Assembly: GCA_022702545.1 (NCBI GenBank)
Contig: JAHRBC010000003.1
Coordinates: 1,922,001-1,986,000, forward strand
DNA: 64,000 bases
DNA from: Phycomyces nitens
Lineage: Eukaryota; Mucoromycota; Mucoromycetes; Mucorales; Phycomycetaceae
Reading direction: 5' to 3'
Shown piece by piece: positions 32,897 to 43,695 of this stretch; within the stretch, counting starts at the first letter, position 1, and each line of letters starts with the position of its first letter. Under the pieces are notes generated by a model. The model saw nothing but the letters and a program-made list of their open reading frames with translations, searched no databases and was not told the DNA's origin. The translations under genes and the position numbers were made by a program.

Positions 32897-34996
32897 TTAG
32901 CTTTCCTCTTGATTCTTTTTCTTTGGTGTAAAGATTTCTGGTCTTCCTTGGGCCATCCAGATGCTTCTTGCGATCGTCATCATGTTCAGAGCAGCATTGA
33001 CATCGCGTTTTCATAGCTTGCTACACTGCGTACAATGTAGAACGCTGTAACCTTTGAATTCAGGGGCTTTAATGATATCCAGATCACCAAAACAGAGGCT
33101 GCATTTGTAAGAATACTCTTGATGTATTCTTCAAATTTTGCAATATTTGATGTTTTTGCTGTTGGGAGGTTGCTCTCTATCAATCCAATTCCAGACTCTA
33201 TCTTCTTCTTTTCCAAACGTAGGGCAAAGTTTGTAACACCCGTCATATGGTGATACTCACTCTTAGTACATCTTCGTGTTTGCAAGTCGGAACCGATAGT
33301 GGCAGTAAATACTGATTTTCTCCCTGGATCAATACAAATTGGAGTATACATCTCATCGATTTCAGACATGGTAAAGTCACCCAGTTTCAATTCTAGGCTT
33401 TGATAAGAAGGGCCGTAACCAGTCTGACGTCGTTTGTAAAAGAGAAAATCAAGAGAGAAACCATCGCCACGGAGGAGATTTCCGAATAGCATGTCGTTGT
33501 TTCCATTTGGGAGTAGAGAGGTGCTAAATAGAAATAAAAATTAGAAGAAGCTGTTGGGCATGAAGAGATACTTACGTTTTAAGGACGAGTTTTTTGAAAT
33601 TAAAAACCTTGAAAAAAAAGTTCTAGTTGCTTGTCGTAACCCCGCGGCAAAGAATTTCGTGTAAAGCACGACAGGGCATTGTTGTTTAGAGTGATGTACC
33701 TCCATCTTATAGATGGTCTTGGTAATACAGAAAGTAGTTTGGGTCTTTTAGCATCTTCAGGAGAGTGGTCAAAATCTTGTTCCAAGCTGGCACTGATGGA
33801 TAGCAGGAAAGTTACAAAATCACTAGGATCTTTGGAAAGTTCCTTGGGGGATACTTTTTTCTGCAGTTTCTGCTTCCAACCTTTGCAAAAAATTTCGATT
33901 TTTGACTTTATATCGTCAGTGAGCAAATTGACCTTGGGCCATCTTGGTTCTCCTTGACAAATGAACTGGTAGCAGAAGGTACGGCAGATACTGCTCACAT
34001 CTTTTCGAGGCAGAGACTATGGATCATATATGATATGATCAAGTTTTTTGAATTACATTTCGCAAATCTCCCACTTACCTTGAATTCATTTTACAATTTA
34101 TAATTCAAAAAGTATAAAAGCTTCTGCTCAAATCCTTCTACTATAGTGTTTGTATATGAAGTAGCGAGGTCTTTACATGCTTCAGTGATACATTGGCTAA
34201 TGCCTGGTAAAAGTCGGACGAGATACCTGATATTAGGATGTTGCAGCCTGAACTGGTCTCATGAATTGAGCAAGTCTGCTGTGATCTCTCGGCTACTAGT
34301 TGGTTTGCGTCCGTTGACCATTTGAATTATTGTATACCAGAACTGTTGCTTAAAGACTCCCTTTGGTACGGTTAAATCCAGGGCTTTAATTATGTAATGG
34401 TTCACAAAGATCTGGGCTCTGAAGATCAAGTGTCGAAGGTGTGTACAAGCAGTGACTATACTTGATTTCAGCGATGCTTTGTAGGTATTAACGACACAGT
34501 TATCAAACGGGAGCTTTCTTGTGAATGCTTTGTAGTTATCTCCCAAATTGTTATGCAAGACTTGCTCTTTTGACAAAATGTGATGGCCACAGAGAGGAGA
34601 CCGTGCTGATGAGTGGCCTTGTTGCTTGCACTTTTTGCATACTGTGGCCTCGTTGGACACCTTTTGTCTTTTGACATTTCTCTTTTCAGCCTTCACATGG
34701 TAACTTTGTTTGCGTTTTCCACTTGTTCCAACTAAATTAGCCAAGAAAGTCAGTAACATAATATTTCTAAATTGTCAAGATTACCTTGAGAAGCAGTCTC
34801 TGGTTGAAACAATTGACACTTGTAGTGCTTGTTTGTATAGTGACCAGGTTGTCCACAATGTACGCAGGTGATGTCTAGGCATTGTGTTAATATGATAATA
34901 CAGTGTTTTTTTAATGAATTCATTACCTTGGTCTTCTTGTTCCTGTCTCTGTTCAAAAACTTGGTGTTTCTTTCTGTATATTATGGATTTATACAT
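32897..34996 (-). pseudogene. Fanzor (eukaryotic TnpB-like, OrfB-type) nuclease, decayed
   Basis: Relic of a Fanzor, the eukaryotic relative of IS605-type TnpB RNA-guided nucleases. Exons can be traced at 34996-34927, 34874-34785 and from 34731 on. Two CCHC-type knuckles come first (CVHCGQPGHYTNKHYKC and CKKCKQQGHSSARSPLC). A helical region follows (ACTHLRHLIFRAQIFVNHYI, FKQQFWYTIIQMVNGRKP). The catalytic part shows the RuvC-I block CIDPGRKSVFTATIG (Asp near 33328) and MTGVTNFALRLEKKKIESG. A zinc ribbon with CSLC and CTQC precedes the RuvC-III block RDVNAALNM (Asp codon 33002-33004). Damage: stops after DLLNS (34259), at 34091-34093, at about 33628, and a TGA where Trp is expected before KRDVN. 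The frame also changes near 33.12 kb, where most of the segment between RuvC-I and the ribbon, including the RuvC-II glutamate, is missing. It is not a functional nuclease. Element ends and a guide-RNA region were not identified. Confidence 0.85.
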
Positions 34997-35591
34997 AAAT
35001 TAGATGAGATATTTGTGTGTTTTATGATGTAAAGGAGGGATAGGTAAGTTGAGAGCCTTTTATAAAGAGAAATTAAGAGCGTTGAACTACTTTGATAAAT
35101 TGTCTAGTTGATAAAAGTATTTATATATCTTGATTTAGTCCCCCTGAATATTGTCTATAACAATGAATATAGAGATGGTTTCACAATATACTAGGGGTAT
35201 TCAGGTAAAAAAGTATTTTGTTTATTTTGCGGGTGTGTCAAGGCCTGGGGCCTGTAGGCATATAGACCACCCATGAGAACGAAAAGAATAATTGAAAATA
35301 TATATAAAAATAAATAATCAAAAAGAAACCCCTAAATACTTGGGGGAAAAGAACCAAGGCATAAGAACGAAAAAGAAAAAAGTTTTTGTTTGACACGGCA
35401 TGACAGAGAGAGAGAGAAGTCAGCGGGAAGGAAAAGAGAGCACGGAAAGAACCCCCAGTGGGGGAATATACAGAGGGGTCGATTTCGGGATGGCACAACT
35501 TTGACATTACGAGTTTTTTTTTTAAATAGAATATGTACACCTCTGTTTGTCTTCTTTTCTACAACCTTTTATTTTTAATTCCATTCTATCC
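34997..35591. other. intergenic, possible transposon flank
   Basis: No gene recognised. It contains a purine-rich GAGAGAGAGAGAAG stretch near 35406 and a T run near 35515. Some of it may be the 5' flank or terminal region of the Tc1 element that follows, but I found no inverted repeat partner. Confidence 0.4.
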
Positions 35592-36158
35592 ATGTCTTTA
35601 GTAAACATTTCTAACAATATTTCCAAGCGAAAGGAGGTCCCAATTAAAGTCAGAGGAATGATTATTGGTGCTTTTGAAGCAGGAGAAAAAGTGTCAACCA
35701 TTTGCGAGTGATGTAATGTAGTACGCCGTACTGTATACAATACAATGCAAAAGTACAGAGAGACCGGAACTACAGTTATACACAGGCACAAGGGACCCTC
35801 AAGGATATTTGGTGAACGAGATTTGCGTGTTTTGCGCAGAGAGATAAAAAAAAATCGAGCGGCCAGTTTGGATATGCTGATCAGCATAATGGGCGTGAAT
35901 CTGGGAATATACGTCTGCAAGGATACAATGTGTGCTGCTATCAAGAATCTTCATATGAAATCTTGCATAGCAGTATACAAGTCGTGGCTCACTGAGCATC
36001 ATCGTATAAACCGCCTTGCCTTTGCCCAGCATGCCAAGGAGGGCAATACTGGGATCAAGTGATTTGGAGTGACAAATCGACATTCATGCTGTTCCCAATG
36101 CGCAAGAATGTACGAGTCTGGCGTCTTCAATCAGAGAAGTTGTTGTATCCAGCATAAT
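35592..36158 (+). pseudogene. Tc1-like transposase, broken
   Basis: From an ATG at about 35593 the frame reads MSLVNISNNISKRKEVPIK and then RGMIIGAFEAGEKVSTICE, a Tc1 helix-turn-helix. A TGA stop at 35709 interrupts it. It resumes with RRTVYNTMQKYRETGTTV, HKGPSRIFGERDLRVLRREI and CAAIKNLHMKSC. A one-base shift near 36050 then moves the frame into DQVIWSDKSTFMLF, the first catalytic Asp block. The coding signal ends at a TAA near 36158, so the second and third catalytic residues are absent. It is a truncated, dead copy, different in sequence from the Tc1 copies at 5.96 and 24.95 kb. Confidence 0.82.
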
Positions 36159-36883
36159 CGTATATTGAAACATTAACACAAATTACCAATATTGAAACAT
36201 ATTGAATAGCCCACCTACTGGAAGTGGAATACCTTCCAGGTATGTTGTTTGGATGGTCTTTCTATGAGAAAGCTCTAGGAGTATTTATATGAATAATGCT
36301 AGATAATATTTGTAAAGATAATTATAACGATTGGTCCTATGATGGGTCTTTACAAGGATAGAAAATCATGAATACTATTAGTTTCCACAATAATAGCCAG
36401 ATATGATCTTGATTAGTTGATCAGAATTATCAATTGGATGTTCTTTACAGCTCTTATAAGAGAAAAGTGTTTTTTTTTGTTGATAAATAGTATTGTCGAT
36501 TAATCAGTATTTGAGAAATAAATAAAAATATATTAACTGGTATTCATAACTCAAAAATTTAAATATACTAAAAACTTCCCCTTTATTTCATAGTATTCAA
36601 ATATCCTTCTCAGTATTGAAATGGTTGCGTCCATTTTTGCTAAATGTTGCTACTCACTATTTCGATTCCACTATTTAAATTCAAATGTAACCACCCAATT
36701 ACAATAAGACCATTCTAGTGTCTTATCATTTTCTCTTCCTCTTCCAACTTTCTAAACTTTTATCTACATCATTCTCTAAACCAACGATCATACTTTCGGT
36801 ATGCTTTCTATCTATTTTTCCCTATTACTTATATCTAACATATTCTATAGTTGGTTTTTATTTTACAATAAAGTTTACAACCC
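36159..36883. other. intergenic, nothing recognised
   Basis: AT-rich. The words TATTGAAA and AGTATTGAAA recur near 36162, 36190 and 36612, and once more near 29922. They may be scraps of Tc1-type terminal sequence, but I could not show inverted repeats. No gene was seen. Confidence 0.35.
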
Positions 36884-37342
36884 TGAGACGGTGGGCGTGG
36901 TGGTTGGTGGCCGTCACCTTGAAATGAAAGGCCAGGCGAAGTAGGGCGGAGTGTAAAGCAGTAGAAGTAAAGAGTAGTGTGAAGGCAGAGGTGGCCATAA
37001 GTGAGGAAGTTTAGTAAAGTGAATAAAGACACCTTTTTACCTCGTTAAAATCACTTTCCCATTTTTTTATTTGACAACTGATTCTCATCCCCATACGCCT
37101 AGTCATAAATATTAATTGACACATCCTTAAACCTTACTGAGTGCAGCTCTATTGTCTCGAGAACGTATCCTCTTAGTAGTAGTTTATTGTCCCTCGTTAC
37201 CACGCCTCCAATTGGAATAAGAACCATTGCTAGCTAGTAACCCGGCCATAAACACTAGATAACTCGAGCGTCCTTCCTCACAAGTAGCCTCGTAACCAGT
37301 TACTTACACTCACCCAAGTACCCTACGTGTCAACCCGTAACA
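36884..37342 (-). repeat. solo-LTR-like repeat, copy A (inverted)
   Basis: Read on the minus strand, this 459-bp segment begins TGTTACGGGTTGACACG and ends CCACCGTCTCA, that is TG...CA. It is a diverged reverse-complement partner of 37447-37916 over its whole length. Similarity between copies stops exactly at these ends, as expected for LTRs. No internal retrotransposon genes lie between the copies. No clear target-site duplication was found: flanks are AACCC and GTATT. Confidence 0.7.
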
Positions 37343-37446
37343 GTATTATTAACTCTTTTACTACCATATTAGGAAATTCCGGAGATGAAATATAGGTCTT
37401 TCATTGGACAATCGATTTTTTGTATACTAAAAAAAGAAAAAATATT

Positions 37447-37916
37447 TGTTACTGCTTTTAATTGACACGTAGGGTACTTGGGTGAGTGTAAGTAACTGGT
37501 TACGAGGCTACTTGTGAGGAAGGACGCTTGAGTTATCTAGTGTTTATGGCCGGGTTACTAGCTAGCAATGGTTATTATTCCAGTTGGAGGCGTGGTAACG
37601 AGGGACAATAAACTACTGTTAAGAGGATGCGTTCTCAAGACAATAGAGCTGCACTCAGTAAGGGTTGGGATGCGTCAAATAATATTTATGACTAGGCGTA
37701 TGGGGATGAGAATCAGTTGTCAAAATATAGAAAATAGGAAAAGTGTTTTTAACGAGGTAAAAGAGTTGTCTTTATTATTCTTCACCAAACTTCCTCACTT
37801 ATGGCCACCTCTGCCTTCATACTACTCTGCTACTTCTCCTTCTTCGTACTCCGCCCTACTTCGCCTGGCCTTCTGCTTCAAGGTGGCGGCCACCAACCAC
37901 CACGCCCACCGTATCA
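37447..37916 (+). repeat. solo-LTR-like repeat, copy B
   Basis: This 470-bp + strand segment begins TGTTACTGCTTTTAATTGACACG and ends CCACCGTATCA. It shares with copy A long blocks such as GTAGGGTACTTGGGTGAG, CTAGTGTTTATGGCCGGG, CTACTTCGCCTGGCC and CACCAACCACCACGCCCACC. Flanking bases ATATT and ATATG could be a decayed 5-bp duplication. With copy A it forms a large imperfect palindrome with a spacer of about 104 bp. Confidence 0.7.
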
Positions 37917-39544
37917 ATATGCCTTGTGGCCATATAAAATCCCTGAAAACATGCATGATGTCTAAATACCAATGATACGTCTAATGACCGAGAAGCAACT
38001 AACCCTTATCCAATTGAATAATATTTTGTCATAGTCTATACATTTCATCAATAAATGTAAATGAATCTTGTAAGTCTAGCTCAGTACGACATTTTTGCCA
38101 AAAAACAGAAACAAAAACAAAAACTTGGCTTGATGGTCTTGGAACCATTTCTTTTCTCTTTGACAAGCTTTATTCTTGCAAGAATAAATCTAATGTTTTT
38201 CATGGTATCGAGATTAATATTGCTTGCGAAGCTTGTTTCTCTAGAGAACCATCAAATTGTTTATTAAATAAACCAAGTATAATAATCCTCATTGATATTG
38301 TTGATATAAAAGTTTGAATGGCCTTTAGGAATCCTGTCACATCATGACCTAGGCTGATTCTTTTGGGTTACAACAAACCGATCCCTGATTGTATGTACGG
38401 TTGATTGGGATATGACAGGTATGCTTGAGATAGTATAGACATTTAGGTTTTTCTCAAGTCAGCAATTATCTTTGTATCATTTTCCTTGCTATTATCTTTT
38501 TGGTCTTGAGATTATTGGTGTTACGGAAATCGATAGATAATGGGTAGAATTTGTTTGTTGAGGCTTGAGAGGGTATTGATTTACGAGCACTATCTTGTCT
38601 TGCTGTCAAACAGTGTTTGAAAGCACTCTTGGTGTTTAGACTATTGTGATACCATCTGAATGTCCCCTCCCTCCCCCAAGTTTACAAGGAAAATCCCAAA
38701 GATTAAAATCACGACCTTTAAAATCTTTATCTTTTTTTTTGTGACTAATATTCGGACTGCCTTTCAGGGTTTATGATATCTATTAGATAATACATTGAGT
38801 AACATTGGGCTTATATAGTGTTTTCAACAAGTAGTCTTATCAAGATAATATTAAGCTAGGCAGATAATGCCCTGTATTTCTTGATAGATCATAAATTGCT
38901 TATTGCTTTGGTTATTTGGTACTTGGATAGCAGAAAGATGTATATAGAGTCTAATGAGAGTCAAATGATAGTGGAGATGGGTACTGTCAAGATAAGGTGT
39001 TTGGAATACCAAGTGTATAAGCAGGCCAATTTAAGGAGATTGGAGCTATTAATGACAAGAAAGGTGCGCAAAACAGCCATTGTTTGAGAGATAAACCATG
39101 TGTGAAGGATATCGGTGTGGTGGGGTTATACATAGTTCTAGAAAATAAAGAATAATAGACTATATCATGAATCTACTTTAGAGATAAGCACAATATAATC
39201 CAAAGTGATTAATAAAGGACTAGTTATTGGCAAGAAATGGTATCAATCCATGGGCTGTATTAAAGAAATAGTGGCCAATATAGCCAAAGTCCCGCAGGTT
39301 GTGCTACACATCTTTATTGTGACCGACAAGTTTTGTCCAAAGATAGCTTTACAACGACACGTCTGGGGCTATATACCACTTCTTTTCAATTCTTGTGCGA
39401 CTGTAATGATGGGGGGATCTTGATCAAGGGCTTCAAGAAAGGCTTCATTTCGCTTGATATGTAGACGTCGGGACTTTCGAAGCTAATCATGATAAGTACA
39501 ATTAAGAGATAATAGTTAGATAAACAGCCCAAGGACTCTCTGCT
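37917..39544. other. intergenic, nothing recognised
   Basis: These 1.6 kb hold no frame, RNA gene or repeat I can support. Oligo-A/oligo-AC stretches (AAACAGAAACAAAAACAAAAAC) occur near 38103. Confidence 0.45.
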
Positions 39545-42500
39545 TCATACCATTGGGTTATTGATAAGTGTATAGGCCAGGAACCATCGAGTCCTTGCAC
39601 GTATCTGGCGCCAATGTGCTGATCTTGGGTATATTGGCTGGACTGGAAGGAGGGTGGCAAGTCCAGGAGAGGCTTCATATAGCTCTATCTCGTTCCGTTC
39701 ACTATCAGACAAGGCTGAGTGTTTCTGGCACGGGGTATTGGTATCTGTGCTATTTGACAAGGGCGGAGGAATATGGTCCAATATACACTCTATGAATACA
39801 AGCATAATTGGATTGTTGTACTCATTCTCGGCCAGCAACTGGATATTTTGTACACAAAATATATGGCACGGTTAGCTATTATTTGTCTTTGCAATCTCCA
39901 AGATAGGATATACTTGATTTACCATTCCCATATAGCCAACAAATCCTCAAGTAAATAAACAAGTATAGATCTCTTGTTAGCTTCATTCCAACCATGTGCT
40001 TATTAATCCTTATCCTCTTGGCGATAGGAAATTCCAGAAAACAGAAAGGACCCCCTTGGTCGGATAAGTCTGACTCACCTCCATCACCTCGTCTCACACT
40101 CCATGTTTCTGCGTTACGATCGACCCGTAAGCTGAAGAGGGGATAACGAAGTATCAATTTCAATGTCCGAAGGATGTAGGATGTCAAGGCCCTTGTCATG
40201 GATGTCAGCATCATAAAGTACCAATAGTGCAATAGAGGCGAACGGTTCTGCAGGCTAAACCGAGTGCCTTTTTTAATAAACACTATCCGAGTAATTCGTT
40301 TTTGTATCAACTGAACGATCCAAGCAACAAAAAAGCTTGCAAAAAAGACACCTAACAAAAGAGTGCTTGAGTATGTCAAAAAAAAAGAAAAGTTTTGAGA
40401 ATTAGCTACCATAACCAGATAATCGAAAGACATAGTCTCGAAACTTGTCAAGCTGAATAAGCATAGCTATTCCAGTGCCAAACAGTGCAATCTCGACCAT
40501 AAAGTATAGTGTTCCCGTAAAGCCTGTAGGATATATTAATTAGAAATCCAAACATTTGGCCATACATACCAAAACCTAGACACACGCCCAAGAACCGAAT
40601 AGAATCATCCAGGTCTAGTCTGTAGAGTTGCTTAGTAGATATCCAACAAAAATAGTACCTCCTTACGTATTATTCTTTTTGCCCTTGAAGATATTGTAAT
40701 CCCCTCGTCTGATATTGACCATGTCTTTTGTCACTCTGCGAAGGATACCAAGAGAATATATCATGGCAACTATAAAAGACATGTTGAGCATTCCATTGAA
40801 TCTGAACCTTTAGATAAAATAGACTTGCATATTCCTGCTCCAAATGTCGAAAAGTAGGCAGCAACTTGCATGAGCCTCCATGTCTTTGCTGCAAACCTTG
40901 ATGGATCCGGTGTATATTGGAATTGGACAAGATACGGTGTCCATTGGCATATGAATGTAGGCACAACGCCTCCAACTCCCAGCATTTCGGTTGTCAGAAC
41001 AGGAATCTAAAGACAACTTAGTAACCAGATTTTCTTTATTGGAAATACTTGCCAATTGTCCCAAACAATAGATCAAAAGAGTCAACGAGATCTTTACAGG
41101 ATAGGGAATACTGCCAGCCAGAGTGATTAGGATACAACAATGTCCAATGGTATTGGGGGTATTACTCGGCTTACCGCACATAGGCATTCATACCAAGCAG
41201 CCTGTAGAGTAATCGCAAATAGGTTGAAAGAGGATGTCTCTTTAAGAGTGCTTGGCGTGCTTTGCTGATCGGTATTCCGTTTTGACGACCTGTTGTAAAA
41301 AAGTATCGAATATGGTGCTCTATTTTCTTTGGGATCTTTCTCTACATCAACAAAAAAATAGGGGGGATATCAATAATTGATCCAACTCGGGTTTGCAACT
41401 TGCCATGATCCGGAACTCTCTCTGGGTAAAAAGCAGTTTGACGTATTCTTCTTCAATGCCTTCAACCTGCAGAAATTCAATGCGGCATCTATCACAGGGA
41501 TGATATTTTACTGCTCTCATCAGAAAGTAACCCAGGACAATTCCATTGGCAAGAAGAGTTGGTATGGTAGCCAGAGTATTCATGACTAGAAACGGTATTT
41601 CTCGTGCGTATGTAATCACAAACGATGGCAGGTCCGTAAACACACGCAAACCAAACAAGACGAGTGTAGAGTAGATTCCTAGATTGAATAGCTGCTGGTC
41701 AGGATAATATGCATAGCCTGTATATCGTTATTACCAAGCGCAGTAGCAATATGTGAACGGTAGCTGGCGTGATAGCACAAAAAGAGCTACCATGTACAGA
41801 ATAATAACAAGAAACATCTTTTATTAGACTACCACCAATGGCTGTGATGACTACTTACAGGGTAAAAGTACACGGCATACAGGAAAAAAGACAAGAAGAA
41901 CTCTAATATAGATCAGTATGGCATATTTGGATCCAAGTCGTATACCTATAAGCTTTGCTGCACGAGGCAGCCATGCGTCAAACAAGGTCTCTTGAGAAGT
42001 AAGCATATTCCAGGCTTGGCTAAAGACAAATGAACCTGCTCAATCATGATAAGTAAGATTAGTTTTTTGTTTTTGTTTTGTTTTGTCTGAATGATATAAA
42101 TTGCGAGACATTTACCAAGCATAACAAATACACACAAGAGTACTGGGTGAGAGGGCTGGCGACAGAGAAAACGTATTGGCCTAGTGGTGATTTGTATCTT
42201 GAGCCAAGACTACAAGCCTTTTATTTGCACTTACGGTGGAAAGCGAAAGTTTGAAAGCCAAGTCATTATAAAAAAGATAAATGGCACCACGATAAAGTTG
42301 GCTAATGCCAAGTACTGGAGAATTGATGTTGCTACAATATGGTGGTGAGATGGGAACTTTGTTGGCCCATTCTTTACCAGAGGAGCATATCTTGGTCACG
42401 CTTGCTTGAGGACGATCTACATAGAGTCCTGCGTAAATGTATGCAAAACACATTGGAGTTGCCCGTGAGCCATAGAATGCAATGACCTATTACGCCACTC

Positions 42501-43446
42501 TATTAGTTAAACCTCCAATTATCAAGGCAGACTTGCAATGGATCTTGTGCCTCTTGGCAAAGTGATATCTGGAACAGTATCAGTGTTGCGTATGAGACCA
42601 CTTGACTTGTTTCCGATCAATTGATGGCGTTCATTCAAGAACTGATATGTGATGATCATGGCTCGATCAAAGGCAGCCCCATAGACAATAGACTGCTTAT
42701 CAGGGTATTTTGCAGTGGGCAAGAGAGTCAGGTTCTATTCAAATGAATTATGGTGAATCTGTACGGAAAATGATAATCTTACCACTGCCCCATCGTCTGT
42801 GAATGTCTGGAGGTACCATCCTTGCACCTCAACTGTCTGTTCAAGAGGTCTGTCGGCAACTCGGACCATTAGATTTCCGGTTGTCTGGACTGTACTACCA
42901 TCGTCTTCATATACATATCCCGTAGGTTTGAACCGAGAAGGAGCACAGCATCCTCCAACTAAGCTAGCCGGTGATTAGGGCTTGTATGTATTTAGATGGT
43001 ACACTTGCCTGTTTCCATGGATATCTGGCCATATCTAGATGTTACATTGACTGTCGTATAATCAGTTTGGTGGGTATCATTGTATGTAACCTTTTTTAAT
43101 TATACCATGCTGCTGCCGATAATAGACCCAATCGTCTATTTCTCGGGTTGTCCATCCCCCCATGATTTGATTGACCTCTAGACAAGAGCCATCTTGAAGC
43201 ATGTTATATTTCCTGCCCCCAAAAGGTAAGCCAGCATGCCTTTTAATATCTCCAATCCAATCCAAACCTATTCAGCTGTTCCCAACACTGAGTAGTGAAT
43301 GCTTCTACAGTCGACTTATCAGAGATAGCAATATTGACAGCCTGTTATCATTATCAGTATCAGTCAAGGTTACCTGACACAGCCAGAGGAATACCAAGCA
43401 ATAATGTAACCAAGACAAGGTACATTTGGAATCTTATCAAGCGCAT
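39545..43446 (-). CDS. multi-pass membrane protein, probably STRA6-like (RBP_receptor family)
   Basis: A long gene with at least ten short introns. The proposed start at 43446 gives a signal-like MRLIRFQMYLVLVTLLLGI. It is followed by an extracellular-type, Cys-containing region (AISDKSTVEAF, TTQCWEQLNR, GGCCAPSRFKPTGYVY, VRVADRPLEQTVEVQGWYLQ, SSGKEWANK). Many hydrophobic helices come next, for example VITYAREIPFLVMNTLATIPTLLANGIVLGYF over 41.5-41.6 kb and FFASFFVAWIVQLI near 40.3 kb. The C-terminal part reads SPLLHYWYFMMLTSMTRALTSYIL, YPLFSLRVDRNAE, then, over a 23-nt exon (39945-39923), GGFVGYMGM, then LLAENEYNNPIMLVFIECIL. That order (helix, R-x-DR, G-x-x-x-YMGML, E-x-x-NNP) resembles my recollection of fungal STRA6-like proteins. 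The family call is tentative, while a polytopic surface protein is well supported. Several internal exon ends are uncertain. Confidence 0.55.
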
Positions 43447-43695
43447 ATAGGTATATGTTTATTCTCAAAGTTTTTATGATGATATTTATTGAATGGGTAT
43501 CAAAAGGAGACAAAGTCCTTACTCCTTAAAGTGTCAACAAGTAATATAGAATGTATAAATATTTTTTTTATTTTTTTATTGTTTTAAAAAAAAGCAATCA
43601 AGTTGACTTGAACTAATAAAAAAAAAGTACGGCTCTAAAGAAGTGTACACGGAATAATATAATAAAATAAGAAAATGAAATTCAAATTTAAATGC

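Noticed and set aside
35380..35500. Terminal inverted repeat of the Tc1 element at 35.6 kb
   Set aside because: I found no matching inverted sequence downstream of 36158.
27000..36100. Reassignment of TGA to an amino acid, suggested by TGA in several transposon frames
   Set aside because: Host genes such as SMC4 and the STRA6-like gene end with TGA, and the TGA codons in relics replace different residues (Arg, Trp and others), which fits decay.
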